A model generated the notes under the pieces. It saw nothing but the letters and a program-made list of their open reading frames with translations, was not told the DNA's origin and did no database searches. From Betaproteobacteria bacterium (GTDB lineage Bacteria; Pseudomonadota; Gammaproteobacteria; Burkholderiales; UBA6910), in the NCBI GenBank assembly GCA_016183615.1, contig JACPEG010000006.1, positions 1 to 42,000 of the forward strand: 42,000 bases of DNA, given 5' to 3'. Every line of letters begins with the position of its first letter. Within the stretch, counting starts at the first letter, position 1. Both the position numbers and the translations under genes were made by a program. Positions 1 through 7,383 of this stretch are shown one piece after another.

Positions 1-144
1 GGGCTTGAACAACAAGATTCGTGTCATCCAGCGACGTGCATACGGACTGCGCGACGAAGAATACCTGCGGCTCAAGATTCTGACTTGCATGCTGCCCGTG
101 CTCTAAAATGACCCATAATCACCCACTCGATTTCCCGAAGCCCC
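1..144 (+). mobile_element. Right end of an ISL3-type insertion sequence
   Basis: After the transposase stop, bases 121-144 read ACCCACTCGATTTCCCGAAG followed by CCCC. Its reverse complement begins GGGG and continues CTTCGGGAAATCGAGTGGGT, which resembles ISL3-family terminal inverted repeats (typically starting GGCTCTTC). The next eight bases, AAACAAAA at 145-152, are AT-rich and of the length of ISL3 target duplications, but the other copy would lie upstream of the window. The outer boundary at 144 is inferred from this similarity. Confidence 0.6.
2..106 (+). CDS. Transposase, ISL3 family (C-terminal 34 residues only)
   Basis: The window opens inside a reading frame that encodes 34 residues and stops at TAA 104-106. 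The tail contains NNKIRVIQRRAYGLRDEEY and LRLKILTC, which I recognise as the conserved C-terminal end of ISL3-family DDE transposases (the segment after the catalytic glutamate). No catalytic residue lies in the visible part, so activity cannot be judged. A terminal inverted repeat candidate follows within 15 bases, as expected for the 3' end of such an element. The assignment rests on the short tail and on the adjoining repeat; the rest of the gene lies before the window. Confidence 0.8.
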   Translation, partial: GLNNKIRVIQRRAYGLRDEEYLRLKILTCMLPVL

Positions 145-150
145 AAACAA

Positions 151-176
151 AAGGGCTTGCGAATTCGCAAGCCCTT
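151..176 (-). terminator. Rho-independent terminator of the tRNA-Ser/tRNA-Arg transcript
   Basis: A perfect 26-base palindrome: AAGGGCTTGC, GAATTC, GCAAGCCCTT. Read on the minus strand it is followed by TTTTGTTTGGGG, a usable U-run, and lies 11 bases past the 3' end of tRNA-Arg. On the plus strand it is followed by TCTGTT, so it may also stop read-through from the insertion sequence. Confidence 0.75.
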
Positions 177-187
177 TCTGTTGTGAG

Positions 188-264
188 TGGCGCGCCCGGC
201 AGGATTTGAACCCACGACCCCCTGGTTCGTAGCCAGGTACTCTATCCAACTGAGCTACGGGCGC
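188..264 (-). tRNA. tRNA-Arg (anticodon ACG)
   Basis: 77 bases on the minus strand with an encoded CCA. The acceptor arm GCGCCCG pairs with CGGGCGC, the D-arm contains AGCTCAGTTGGATAGAGT, the anticodon stem-loop is CTGGCTACGAACCAG giving ACG, and the T-loop is GGTTCAAATCC. A ACG (inosine) anticodon reads CGU/CGC/CGA. It follows tRNA-Ser(GCT) by 20 bases and both are probably processed from one transcript that ends at the palindrome at 151-176. Confidence 0.97.
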
Positions 265-284
265 CCGGTGAAAATTATATCAAC

Positions 285-378
285 TGGCGGAGAGAGAGGG
301 ATTCGAACCCTCGATACAGGTTTTGGCCCGTATACTCCCTTAGCAGGGGAGCGCCTTCGACCACTCGGCCATCTCTCC
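285..378 (-). tRNA. tRNA-Ser (anticodon GCT)
   Basis: 94 bases on the minus strand including CCA. Acceptor GGAGAGA pairs with TCTCTCC. The anticodon arm CTCCCCTGCTAAGGGAG gives GCT (codons AGU/AGC). The long variable arm between anticodon and T stems is the class II hallmark of tRNA-Ser. It sits between lysC and tRNA-Arg, all on the same strand. Confidence 0.97.
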
Positions 379-423
379 AAAAAGTGCGTAAGAATAGCCT
401 GTTACGCCTTTCCGGTCAAACAA

Positions 424-1653
424 CTACGCCGCCTGGTCGAGCTCGAAAGCCTTGTGCAGCACCCGCACCGCGAGCTCCATGTACTTGTCCTCCACCACCA
501 CTGAAATCTTGATTTCGGAGGTGGAGATCATCTGGATGTTGATGCCCTCCTCGGCCAGGGTGCGGAAGGTCTGGCTGGCGATGCCCACGTGGGAGCGCAT
601 GCCTACGCCGACCACCGAAACCTTGGCGATGTTGGCATCCCCCGTCACGTCGCGGGCGCCGATGTGGGGCGCCACCTGGTTCTTGAGAATCCCCATGGCC
701 TTCTGGAAATCATTGCGGTGGACCGTGAAGGACAGGTCGGTCATGCCGTCGTGGCCCACGTTCTGCACGATCATGTCGACGTCGATGTTGGCATCCGCGA
801 TGGGCCCCAGGATCTGGTAGGCGATGCCGGGCCGGTCGGGGACGCCCTGCACCGTGAGCTTGGCCTCGTCCCGGTTGAAGGCGATGCCCGAAATGATCGC
901 TTGTTCCATGTCCGTATCTTCCTCGAAAGTGATCAGGGTGCCCTCGCCCTCCTCCTCGAAGCTGGAAAGCACCCGCAGCTTGACCTTGTACTTGCCGGCG
1001 AACTCCACCGAGCGGATCTGCAGCACCTTGGAGCCGAGGCTCGCCATCTCCAGCATTTCCTCGAAGGTGATGGTCTTCAACCGCCGCGCCTCGGGAACGA
1101 TGCGCGGGTCGGTGGTGTAGACGCCGTCCACGTCGGTGTAGATCTGGCACTCGTCGGCCTTTAGCGCTGCCGCCAGCGCGACGCCGGTGGTATCCGAGCC
1201 GCCGCGGCCCAGCGTGGTGATGTTGCCGCACTCGTCCACGCCCTGGAATCCGGCCACCACCACAATATAGCCCTCGTCGAGATCCCTGCGGATCCGGTTC
1301 TCATCGATGCCGAGAATGCGCGCCTTGGTATAGGCGTTGTCGGTGAGAATCCTCACCTGGGAGCCGGTGTAGCTGCGGGCCTTGTGGCCCAGGTCCATGA
1401 GCGCCATGGCCAGCAGGCCGATGGAAACCTGCTCTCCCGTGGACACCATCTGGTCGAGTTCCCGGGAATCGGGATGGGCCTGGACTTCCTTCGCCAGCCC
1501 GATCAGCCGGTTGGTTTCGCCGGCCATGGCGGAAACCACGACCACGATCTGGTCGCCCCTGGCGTGCCATTTCGCTACGCGCCGCGCCACGTTCTTGATG
1601 CGCTCCGTGGTGCCGACGGAAGTGCCGCCGTATTTCTGGACGATGAGTGCCAC
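424..1653 (-). CDS. lysC: Aspartate kinase
   Basis: Phosphorylates aspartate, the first committed step toward lysine, threonine, methionine and diaminopimelate; cytoplasmic. The protein opens [14 protein letters not shown] with the KxGGTSV nucleotide-binding signature. It continues with the amino-acid kinase domain ([27 protein letters not shown]) to about residue 230, then two ACT domains (about 265-400) with [16 protein letters not shown] and the C-terminal [11 protein letters not shown]. The 409-aa length is typical of bacterial LysC, and the ACT pair implies feedback control by lysine/threonine. I chose the GTG at 1653, preceded by AGGGA at 10 bases, because family members begin exactly at (M)ALIVQKYGG; a GTG at 1674 would add seven poorly conserved residues. 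It is transcribed toward the two tRNA genes, 45 bases away, and divergently from the HTH gene at 1843. Confidence 0.97.
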   Translation of the reverse strand: MALIVQKYGGTSVGTTERIKNVARRVAKWHARGDQIVVVVSAMAGETNRLIGLAKEVQAHPDSRELDQMVSTGEQVSIGLLAMALMDLGHKARSYTGSQVRILTDNAYTKARILGIDENRIRRDLDEGYIVVVAGFQGVDECGNITTLGRGGSDTTGVALAAALKADECQIYTDVDGVYTTDPRIVPEARRLKTITFEEMLEMASLGSKVLQIRSVEFAGKYKVKLRVLSSFEEEGEGTLITFEEDTDMEQAIISGIAFNRDEAKLTVQGVPDRPGIAYQILGPIADANIDVDMIVQNVGHDGMTDLSFTVHRNDFQKAMGILKNQVAPHIGARDVTGDANIAKVSVVGVGMRSHVGIASQTFRTLAEEGINIQMISTSEIKISVVVEDKYMELAVRVLHKAFELDQAA

Positions 1654-1731
1654 GGTGAAACAGTCCCTGGTCACAAAAAAGGTGTGATTTTACCGAATCC
1701 AGGGACAAATTTCGAGAACGAGTCAAAACCC

Positions 1732-1760
1732 TTGCATCAGGCAAAAAAACGAATTACATT
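1732..1760 (+). promoter_or_regulatory. Possible sigma70 promoter of the HTH gene
   Basis: In the AT-rich 189-base gap between lysC and the HTH gene, TTGCAT (1732-1737) and TACATT (1755-1760) are separated by 17 bases. Both hexamers are weak matches (3/6 and 4/6). The low GC of this gap compared with its surroundings is the main support. Confidence 0.25.
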
Positions 1761-1842
1761 ACAAAACTCGAACGGAATAAGTTTGAAGACCAACAATCCG
1801 ATATATCATCAACAACCATTAGCGACAGGCCACCCCATCATC

Positions 1843-2130
1843 ATGAAAGCCAGTGAAAAGCTCGCGAACCCCCGCGAAATCCGCCGCAAGCTGGGCCTCA
1901 ACCAGCAGGAGTTCTGGGGCAAGATCGGCGTTACCCAGAGCGGCGGCTCCCGTTACGAAAGCGGCCGCAACATGCCCAGGCCGGTGCGTGAACTGCTGCG
2001 CCTGGTCCATGTCGAGCGCCTCGACCTTCATCGCATCCGGCGCGAGGACATGGACGTCCTCGACTATCTGAAGTCCAGGGACCCGGAGCAGTATCGCAAT
2101 CTGAAGAAGGCGGCCAAGGGCAGGTCCTGA
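1843..2130 (+). CDS. Small helix-turn-helix (XRE-like) DNA-binding protein
   Basis: 95 aa. Residues about 8-65 carry a helix-turn-helix in the lambda-Cro/XRE style: REIRRKLGLNQQEFWGKIGV followed by TQSGGSRYESGRNMPRPV, the pattern 'xLgLnQxeFwxxigvtQsggSRYEsGR' seen in small betaproteobacterial regulators. The C-terminal 35 residues are charged (DYLKSRDPEQYRNLKKAAKG), with no effector domain, so it is probably a dimeric repressor or nucleoid-associated factor. I chose ATG 1843 because the same frame is open much further upstream but only as antisense to lysC, and the composition changes to AT-rich before 1843. It is divergent from lysC and convergent with the radical SAM gene that ends at 2143. 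Target unknown. Confidence 0.8.
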   Translation: MKASEKLANPREIRRKLGLNQQEFWGKIGVTQSGGSRYESGRNMPRPVRELLRLVHVERLDLHRIRREDMDVLDYLKSRDPEQYRNLKKAAKGRS

Positions 2131-2142
2131 TCCGCCCCGGAG

Positions 2143-3012
2143 TCAGGGGCTGACCCTGACCTCGAGCCCGAGGGCGCGGATGTCCTCGGCAAATCCGTTC
2201 ATCCACGCTCTGGAGACGGGCGCGAGGCGCGGCGCTTCGGGCTGCATCGAGGGCCGGGCCAGCCCATAGAGCAATACCCCCCTGACCGGCGTGCCGGCTT
2301 CGAGCACGCCCGCGAGGAACTCCAGGTACGCCCGGCGCTCATCCGCTCCCGGATCGGCCCCATCCATCCGGAACACGCAGGTCTGGATCCAGGTCGGGCA
2401 CAGGGAAGCCGTGATCCGCAGATTGTCCCGGACCCGGTCCAGCGTGACCCGGGTGTGGTTGATACGCAGAATGCCCTGGGGCGTCGCGCTGTCCAGCTTG
2501 AACCAGACCTCCCCGTTCAATCCCGCCATCAGCCGAAGCCCTTGCTGCACCACGGCGCGATCCATGAGACTGCCGTTGGTAATCAATACCAGCTTCACCG
2601 ACTCCAGTGCCTTGAACTCGCCTCTCACGCGCCCGATCAGGGCCACCACCTGATCGAACGCGCTGGCGGTGGTGGGCTCGCCGTTTCCCGAAAGAGCGAT
2701 ATCGTTCACCCGGCGTACCTCCCGCGGCACGTGGTTCTCCAGGAATGAGCCGTGGACCACTTCGTCAAGGAATTGCCGCAGCTCGCGTTCGAGCCGTCCC
2801 AGGTCCACCCGCGGGGCCGCGCCACGCTTGAGCTCCGGGACCTGGCAATAGACGCAGCGCCAGTTGCAGGCGTTGCTGGTGTTGAGATTGATGCCGATGG
2901 AAACGCCGCCGGCGCGCCGCGACACCACGGGATAGACGTAGAGCAGCCCTGCGCTGTCACGCCGGTGATCGTCGACCGCAAGGCGCCCTGCGGCCAGGCC
3001 GGTGCGCGCCAT
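2143..3012 (-). CDS. Radical SAM protein of unknown substrate
   Basis: Predicted [4Fe-4S]/S-adenosylmethionine enzyme. With the ATG at 3012 the protein is 289 aa and has the cluster motif C49-NWR-C53-VY-C56 (CX3CX2C) after GGVSIGINLNTSNACNW, the GNGEPTTAS stretch that corresponds to the family's GGE motif, and later beta-strand motifs LVLITNGSLM and EVWFKLDSATP. It looks like the COG0731-type Fe-S oxidoreductases, but no specific reaction can be assigned; it lacks the features of QueE. ATG 3012 has GGAG at 7 bases. A TTG at 3081 is also open and would add 23 residues, but that extension overlaps the queD promoter. It is divergent from queD, so a tRNA-modification role is possible, but this rests on position alone. 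Confidence 0.85.
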   Translation of the reverse strand: MARTGLAAGRLAVDDHRRDSAGLLYVYPVVSRRAGGVSIGINLNTSNACNWRCVYCQVPELKRGAAPRVDLGRLERELRQFLDEVVHGSFLENHVPREVRRVNDIALSGNGEPTTASAFDQVVALIGRVRGEFKALESVKLVLITNGSLMDRAVVQQGLRLMAGLNGEVWFKLDSATPQGILRINHTRVTLDRVRDNLRITASLCPTWIQTCVFRMDGADPGADERRAYLEFLAGVLEAGTPVRGVLLYGLARPSMQPEAPRLAPVSRAWMNGFAEDIRALGLEVRVSP

Positions 3013-3060
3013 CAGCTCGCTCCGCCCCGCGAAGACTTGGTCGGGGACACCCCACCCGGA

Positions 3061-3069
3061 TGGTATAAT
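3061..3069 (+). promoter_or_regulatory. Extended -10 promoter of queD
   Basis: TGGTATAAT: a perfect TATAAT (3064-3069) with the extended-minus-10 TGn immediately before it, 29 bases upstream of the queD ATG. No good -35 lies at 16-18 bases (TTGGTC at 3037 is 21 bases away), consistent with an extended -10 promoter and a leader of about 20 bases. Confidence 0.6.
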
Positions 3070-3098
3070 TTCATTCTGCAAACTCCGCTTCCCTGACC

Positions 3099-3548
3099 AT
3101 GCGCATCACCCGCAGGCTGGAATTCGATGCCGGCCACCGCATCCCCAGCCACCAGAGCCAGTGCCGCCATCTGCACGGGCATCGCTACGCCATCGAAATC
3201 ACGCTCATCGGCGACATTATCACCGCCGAGGGCGCTCCCCAACAAGGCATGGTGATGGATTACTCCGAGGTGAAGCGCATCGCACGCGAGGTCCTGGTGG
3301 ACGCCTGGGACCATGCATTCCTCGCGTACCGCGGGGACACCGTGGTCATGGAATTCCTGAAGACGCTGCCGGGCCACAAGACCGTGGTGCTGGAGGCGCC
3401 GCCCACGGCCGAGAATCTCGCCGTCGCCGCGTTCCGGATCTTGGATGCCGCCTACCGGGACACCTACGGCAATCACCTGCGGCTCGATCGGGTGCGCCTC
3501 TACGAGACACCCAACTGCTGGGCGGATGCGGTGCGAGGCGAAGTCTAG
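3099..3548 (+). CDS. queD: 6-carboxy-5,6,7,8-tetrahydropterin synthase
   Basis: Converts 7,8-dihydroneopterin triphosphate to 6-carboxytetrahydropterin in the queuosine (7-deazaguanine) pathway. The 149-aa protein begins MRITRRLEFDAGHRI and has the PTPS/QueD zinc ligands H13, H26 and H28 in CRHLHGHRY, with the catalytic Cys22 in the CxxxHGH arrangement that separates QueD from eukaryotic-type PTPS. Later motifs are MVMDYSEVK and the substrate-anchoring glutamate in RLYETPNCWA. The length is slightly above the E. coli enzyme (121 aa) but usual for betaproteobacteria. It is followed head-on by tRNA-Ser(TGA) 8 bases later; no other queuosine gene is in the window. Confidence 0.95.
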   Translation: MRITRRLEFDAGHRIPSHQSQCRHLHGHRYAIEITLIGDIITAEGAPQQGMVMDYSEVKRIAREVLVDAWDHAFLAYRGDTVVMEFLKTLPGHKTVVLEAPPTAENLAVAAFRILDAAYRDTYGNHLRLDRVRLYETPNCWADAVRGEV

Positions 3549-3555
3549 AAACTCC

Positions 3556-3645
3556 TGGCGGAGGGTGAGGGATTCGAACCCCCGGTACCCTTGCGAGTAC
3601 GCCTGATTTCAAGTCAGGTGCAATCAACCGCTCTGCCAACCCTCC
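3556..3645 (-). tRNA. tRNA-Ser (anticodon TGA)
   Basis: 90 bases on the minus strand with encoded CCA. Acceptor GGAGGGT pairs with ACCCTCC, the anticodon arm CCTGACTTGAAATCAGG gives TGA (codons UCN), a long variable arm contains GTACTCGCAAGGGTAC, and the T-loop is GGTTCGAATCC. It is convergent with queD and divergent from the membrane protein at 3777. Confidence 0.97.
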
Positions 3646-3776
3646 GCGCGCCCGTACGTAAGGCGTTGGCATCATAGCGTTTTACCGGGCAAATGCCTAG
3701 GCGCAGGGTTGCAACTTTCATAGCCTTCCAGTAGTCTAACCGGCGGATTTTCCCAAATAAGGAGCCAACGCGACCT

Positions 3777-4463
3777 ATGCAACCCCAACTGCAAGTCACT
3801 GCCCAAACGTCGCAAATCGCCCTAGAGCAGAACAGGGTATTGCGCAATACCTACTGGATGCTGGGGCTCACCATGATTCCGACCGTCATCGGCGCCATCG
3901 CCGGGATGGCTACCGGTGGAATCATCCTGAAGTTTCCTATTGCCAGCTCGCTTGTCATGATCGCTGCGGTCATCGGGCTGCAGTTTGCCATCGTCGCGAA
4001 CCGCAACAGCGTAGCAGGCATCGTCCTGCTGCTGCTCATGACCGCGGTCCTGGGGTGGTGGCTGGGCCCGCTGCTCAGCTTCGCCCTGGCCCTAAAGAAC
4101 GGGCCGGCGCTGGTGGGCTATGCCGCGGGCGGCACCGCCGTGGTATTCGCTACCATGGCCACCGTCGCCACCGTGACCAGGCGCGACTTCAGCTTCATGG
4201 GCAAGTTCCTGTTCGTGGGGATGATCGTGCTGCTGGTGGCGATGATCGCCAACATGTTCCTGCAGATCCCCGCGCTGGCGCTTACCGTCTCGTCGCTGGT
4301 CATCGTGGTGTTTTCGCTGTTCCTGCTGCATGACCTGAGCCGGATCGTGACGGGAGGCGAGACCAACTATGTCGTGGCCACCACCGGGGTGTACATGAGC
4401 CTGTTCAACATCTTCGCCAACCTGCTGCATCTGCTGATGGCCTTCGCCGGCGAGCGCGACTAG
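3777..4463 (+). CDS. Bax inhibitor-1 / YccA family inner-membrane protein
   Basis: 228 aa, almost entirely hydrophobic, with seven predicted membrane segments (starting near residues 27, 51, 75, 105, 134, 157 and 203). It has the family's C-terminal signature VFSLFLLHDLSRIVTGGETN and YVVATTGVYMSLFNIFANLL. In E. coli, YccA is an inhibitor/substrate of the FtsH protease, and BI-1 proteins in general are proposed calcium leak channels; either role here is inferred from the family. An SD-like AAGGAG lies 12 bases before the ATG at 3777, rather far. The gene is monocistronic: a strong terminator follows at 4482. Confidence 0.92.
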   Translation: MQPQLQVTAQTSQIALEQNRVLRNTYWMLGLTMIPTVIGAIAGMATGGIILKFPIASSLVMIAAVIGLQFAIVANRNSVAGIVLLLLMTAVLGWWLGPLLSFALALKNGPALVGYAAGGTAVVFATMATVATVTRRDFSFMGKFLFVGMIVLLVAMIANMFLQIPALALTVSSLVIVVFSLFLLHDLSRIVTGGETNYVVATTGVYMSLFNIFANLLHLLMAFAGERD

Positions 4464-4481
4464 GTAAGCACGACCTTCGAG

Positions 4482-4509
4482 AAAGGGCGGCGTAAGCCGC
4501 CCTTTTTTT
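4482..4509 (+). terminator. Rho-independent terminator after the BI-1 gene
   Basis: AAAGGGCGGC, loop GTAA, GCCGCCCTTT, then TTTT: a 10-bp perfect stem with a run of seven T in all. A second small hairpin, CCCCCTT/AAGGGGG (4511-4528), lies directly after and precedes the convergent rlmD stop; that one has no U-run on either strand. Confidence 0.9.
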
Positions 4510-4554
4510 GCCCCCTTGTGAAAGGGGGTGGCGCACATTGCGAGCCGGGGGATT

Positions 4555-5919
4555 TTAGCGCTCGAACAGCGCCACCGACTCCACGTGGGCCGTGTGGGGA
4601 AACATGTTGACGATCCCCGCGGCCTTCAGCCGGTAGCCCTTCACGTGCACCAGCACGCCCGCATCGCGGGCGAGCGTGGCCGGATTGCAGGATACGTACA
4701 CGATTCGCCAGGGCCCCTCGGCACCGAGAGCCTTCACCGCCTCCACCGCCCCGTCCCGGGGAGGATCAAACAGGATCTTGTCGAAGCGCCCCTGCCCGGC
4801 CAGCCAATCCCCGGTGGCGGCAAACAGGTTGGCTTCAACGAACGCGGTACGCTCGGCGAGCCCGTTACGCACGGCATTCTCCCGCGCCCTCGCCACCAGC
4901 GCCGCGCTGCCCTCGAATCCCACGACGTTCGCCCCGCGACGGGCGATGGGCAGCGTGAAATTGCCGAGCCCGCAGAACAGGTCGGCGACCCACTCCCCGG
5001 GGCGGGGATCGAGGAGCCCGACGGCCCGCCGCACCAGCACCCGGTTCATCGCCAGATTCACCTGGGTGAACTCGGTGGGCTTGAAAGGCAGGATCACGTC
5101 GAACTCGGGGATCGAATAGCTGAGCTCCGGCCCCTGCACGGGGTGAAAGCGGTAGGCGCTGTCGGGACCGTGGGGCTGCAGATAAATCTGGACGCCGTGG
5201 GCGTCCGCAAATGCCCGCAGCGCCTCCTCGTCCTGGCCGGTCAGGGGCTCCAGAATCCGGAACACCAGGACGTCGGCGTAACCGCCGATGGCCACCTCGA
5301 TCTGGGGCATGCGGTCGGGCCTGGAAAGGCTTCCCACCAGGTTTCTCAGGGGCCGGATGAGGGCGCCGATTCGCGGCGGCAGCACCAGGCAGGTTTCCAT
5401 GTCGGCGATGTAGCTCGAGCGCCGCTCGTGAAAGCCCACCAGCACCCCGCCCTTCTTTTCCACCCAGCGCGACGACAGCCGCGCCCGGTAGCGATAGCCC
5501 CATGACGGGCCCCTGATGGGCGCCAGGATGACTTCGGGCTGCACCTTCCCGATGCGGGCCAGGTTCTCCTCCAGCACCCTCTGCTTGGCGGCAACTTGGG
5601 CCCCCGCCTCCAGGTGCTGGAGCGAGCAGCCGCCGCAGGTGCCGAAATGGGGGCAGCACGGAACCACCCGCATGGCACTTTCCCGGGCCACCGACTCCGC
5701 TTCACCCATCTCGAAGGTGGGCTTGCGGCGATAGGCCCGGTAGGTCACGGTCTCTCCGGGAAGCGCGCCTTCCACGAACACCACCTTGCCGCCGACGCGT
5801 CCGACGCCGCGGCCTTCCTGGTCCAGGGATTCGATGCGGACCGTGGCCGGTTCTTTCGACGGTGCCCGGGGAGGAGCGGCGGATGATGCGGCGGAAACGC
5901 CGGCGTCGGAGCGGCTCAT
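4555..5919 (-). CDS. rlmD: 23S rRNA (uracil-1939-C5)-methyltransferase
   Basis: Methylates U1939 of 23S rRNA using S-adenosylmethionine; cytoplasmic. 454 aa. Residues 25-82 form a TRAM RNA-binding domain ([20 protein letters not shown]). Iron-sulfur ligands are C89-X5-C95-GG-C98 plus the cysteine in [10 protein letters not shown], matching the RumA cluster. The methyltransferase domain shows [17 protein letters not shown] (SAM loop), FDPPRDGA and the catalytic nucleophile in [12 protein letters not shown]. The first 22 residues are Ala/Ser/Pro-rich and not conserved, so the start could be internal. It is the last gene of a minus-strand run beginning with ydbH, 10 bases after the exonuclease gene. 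Confidence 0.95.
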   Translation of the reverse strand: MSRSDAGVSAASSAAPPRAPSKEPATVRIESLDQEGRGVGRVGGKVVFVEGALPGETVTYRAYRRKPTFEMGEAESVARESAMRVVPCCPHFGTCGGCSLQHLEAGAQVAAKQRVLEENLARIGKVQPEVILAPIRGPSWGYRYRARLSSRWVEKKGGVLVGFHERRSSYIADMETCLVLPPRIGALIRPLRNLVGSLSRPDRMPQIEVAIGGYADVLVFRILEPLTGQDEEALRAFADAHGVQIYLQPHGPDSAYRFHPVQGPELSYSIPEFDVILPFKPTEFTQVNLAMNRVLVRRAVGLLDPRPGEWVADLFCGLGNFTLPIARRGANVVGFEGSAALVARARENAVRNGLAERTAFVEANLFAATGDWLAGQGRFDKILFDPPRDGAVEAVKALGAEGPWRIVYVSCNPATLARDAGVLVHVKGYRLKAAGIVNMFPHTAHVESVALFER

Positions 5920-5929
5920 GCTGCAACCG

Positions 5930-6706
5930 TTATTGCGGCCAATGCGCGAGGAATTCCTTCCAGTGGGACCCGTCCGATTTGGCCAGCGCGTTGCGCGCCA
6001 GTTCGGCTTCCCGCCGGTATTCCTCGTCGCCCAGCACCCCGCGCATGAGCTGAAAGCGCAGGAATACCAGGTAGGTATTGGCTGCGTCGGTTTCGCAATA
6101 GTTGCGGATGGCGGCGATCTCCCCCGCCTGGTAGGCGTCCCACACCCGCGACCCGTCCATCCCCAGCTTTCCGGGAAAGCCGATCAGTTGGGCCAGCTCG
6201 TCGAGGGGGGCCGCCGCCCGTCCCTGGTAAAGAGACAGGATGTCCATCAGGTCCAGGTGGCGGGTGTGGTAGCGATTGACGTAGTTGTTCCACTTGAAAT
6301 CCCGGTCGTCGTCGCCCAGGTCCCAGTAGCGCGGGGCCCGCACGCCGTGGATCATTGCGCGGAAATGCAGGACCGGCAGGTCGAATCCCCCGCCGTTCCA
6401 CGACACGAGCTGCGGGGTATATTTCTCGATCCCGTCGAAGAAGCGTCGCACGAGGTCGGCTTCGGGGTCGTTGGCGTTGCCCAGGGACCAGACCCGGAAG
6501 CTGTCCCGCTCCCGCAGCGCGCAAGCGATGGCCACCACCCGGTGCAGGTGCAGCGGCAGGAAATCGCTGCCGGTGGCTTGGCGCCGGCGCTGGAAGGCCA
6601 TCGCCGCGACGTCTGCGGCATCCAGCTCGGGGCCCAGGCCGTGGAGCCGGCGCAGGCCCTCGACGTCCGGAACCGTTTCGATATCGAAGGCGAGAACCGG
6701 ATTCAC
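5930..6706 (-). CDS. Predicted 3'-5' exonuclease, PolB-like DEDDy type
   Basis: 258 aa with a complete DEDDy exonuclease active site: D8 and E10 in [10 protein letters not shown] (Exo I), D109 in [12 protein letters not shown] (Exo II), and Y203/D207 in [10 protein letters not shown] (Exo III). This is the stand-alone PolB-like exonuclease-domain family often annotated '3'-5' exonuclease' in betaproteobacteria; there is no polymerase domain. The substrate is unknown, presumably DNA or RNA 3' ends, and the protein is probably cytoplasmic. It starts with GTG at 6706, 10 bases after ydbL, and is followed by rlmD after 10 bases, so the two are likely co-transcribed; the pairing with an rRNA methyltransferase may hint at RNA but does not prove it. 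Confidence 0.88.
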   Translation of the reverse strand: MNPVLAFDIETVPDVEGLRRLHGLGPELDAADVAAMAFQRRRQATGSDFLPLHLHRVVAIACALRERDSFRVWSLGNANDPEADLVRRFFDGIEKYTPQLVSWNGGGFDLPVLHFRAMIHGVRAPRYWDLGDDDRDFKWNNYVNRYHTRHLDLMDILSLYQGRAAAPLDELAQLIGFPGKLGMDGSRVWDAYQAGEIAAIRNYCETDAANTYLVFLRFQLMRGVLGDEEYRREAELARNALAKSDGSHWKEFLAHWPQ

Positions 6707-6716
6707 GGGGCCGGCT

Positions 6717-7142
6717 TCACTTGCGCACCCAGGCGCCGCCGCTGCTCTGGTACCACACGCCGCCCGGCGCCAGCGCCACCCAGCGCTGCGCGAAAGTCGA
6801 CCGGATGTCCGCCTCCCAATCGGGCCGCCCGTTGGCCCGGGCGATTTCCCGGTAAAGCGCGTTGCGGTCCTGGTTTTCCGCGGCCACCAAGCCGTTCACC
6901 GCGCCGCGGCTCGGGAGCGGAATCAGGTTGGCGTCCCGCACCGCAACCAGCCCCTCCCGGGTGAGCCCCACGGCGCCGCTCGCGTAATAGGGGGCGAGCT
7001 GGGGGTGGCGCTGCTTGAGGCCGGCGCGCAGGCTGTTGATGGCGGGCGTGTTGATTTCCAGATCGGCCTGGCCGTAGGACACCGCCGGCGCCAGCGGCAG
7101 CGCAGCCGAAAGCAGAAGGAATCGCAGCAACAGTCGTCTCAT
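6717..7142 (-). CDS. ydbL: YdbL family (DUF1318) periplasmic protein
   Basis: 141 aa with a signal peptide (MRRLLLRFLLLSAALPLAPA, cleavage probably after SYG or thereabouts), then the DUF1318 domain: INSLRAGLKQRHPQLAPYYA, GLTREGLVAVRD and NRDALYR-like NRNALYREIA before the conserved tail QRWVALAPGGVWY. In E. coli, YdbL is encoded with YdbH and YnbE and is reported to modulate their intermembrane bridge. I chose ATG 7142, with GAGG at 9 bases; ATG 7151 is an alternative three residues longer. It lies 11 bases after ynbE and 10 before the exonuclease gene. Confidence 0.9.
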   Translation of the reverse strand: MRRLLLRFLLLSAALPLAPAVSYGQADLEINTPAINSLRAGLKQRHPQLAPYYASGAVGLTREGLVAVRDANLIPLPSRGAVNGLVAAENQDRNALYREIARANGRPDWEADIRSTFAQRWVALAPGGVWYQSSGGAWVRK

Positions 7143-7153
7143 GATGGGCATCC

Positions 7154-7354
7154 TCACTTGCCGGGTTGGGCGGGCGTTTCCGGGTCCGGCCTGGCGGCAG
7201 GCGCGGGGCGGGTCTCCGATTTTTGGAGCTGCCACACCTCCTCGATGATTCGGTCGGCCGCCTTCTCGGCCGCCGCCGCCGGAAAGTAGATGTTGATGGT
7301 GACGCAGCCCCCGAGCAGGGTTCCCGTCATCACACTCGCCAGAATTCGTCTCAT
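7154..7354 (-). CDS. ynbE: YnbE family outer-membrane lipoprotein
   Basis: 66 aa. A type II signal peptide ends in the lipobox L14-G-G-C17, followed by VTINIYFPAAAAEKAADRII, the hallmark of YnbE. The C-terminal 20 residues are a Pro/Ala-rich tail (RPAPAARPDPETPAQPGK). Known biology in E. coli: YnbE is an outer-membrane lipoprotein that docks to the C-terminal end of the long YdbH beta-groove to form a bridge for phospholipid transport. AGGAG precedes the ATG by 5 bases. Lies between ydbH (29 bases) and ydbL (11 bases). Confidence 0.9.
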   Translation of the reverse strand: MRRILASVMTGTLLGGCVTINIYFPAAAAEKAADRIIEEVWQLQKSETRPAPAARPDPETPAQPGK

Positions 7355-7383
7355 GTTCTCTCCTGCTCCTGCACCGCGGCGCC

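Noticed and set aside
3037..3042. TTGGTC as -35 of the queD promoter
   Set aside because: The spacer to TATAAT would be 21 bases; the extended -10 explains the promoter better.
4511..4528. Second terminator for rlmD on the minus strand
   Set aside because: The hairpin CCCCCTT/AAGGGGG is followed on the minus strand by CAAAAAAAGG, not by U residues; only weak help from the next hairpin (then TTTC) is possible.
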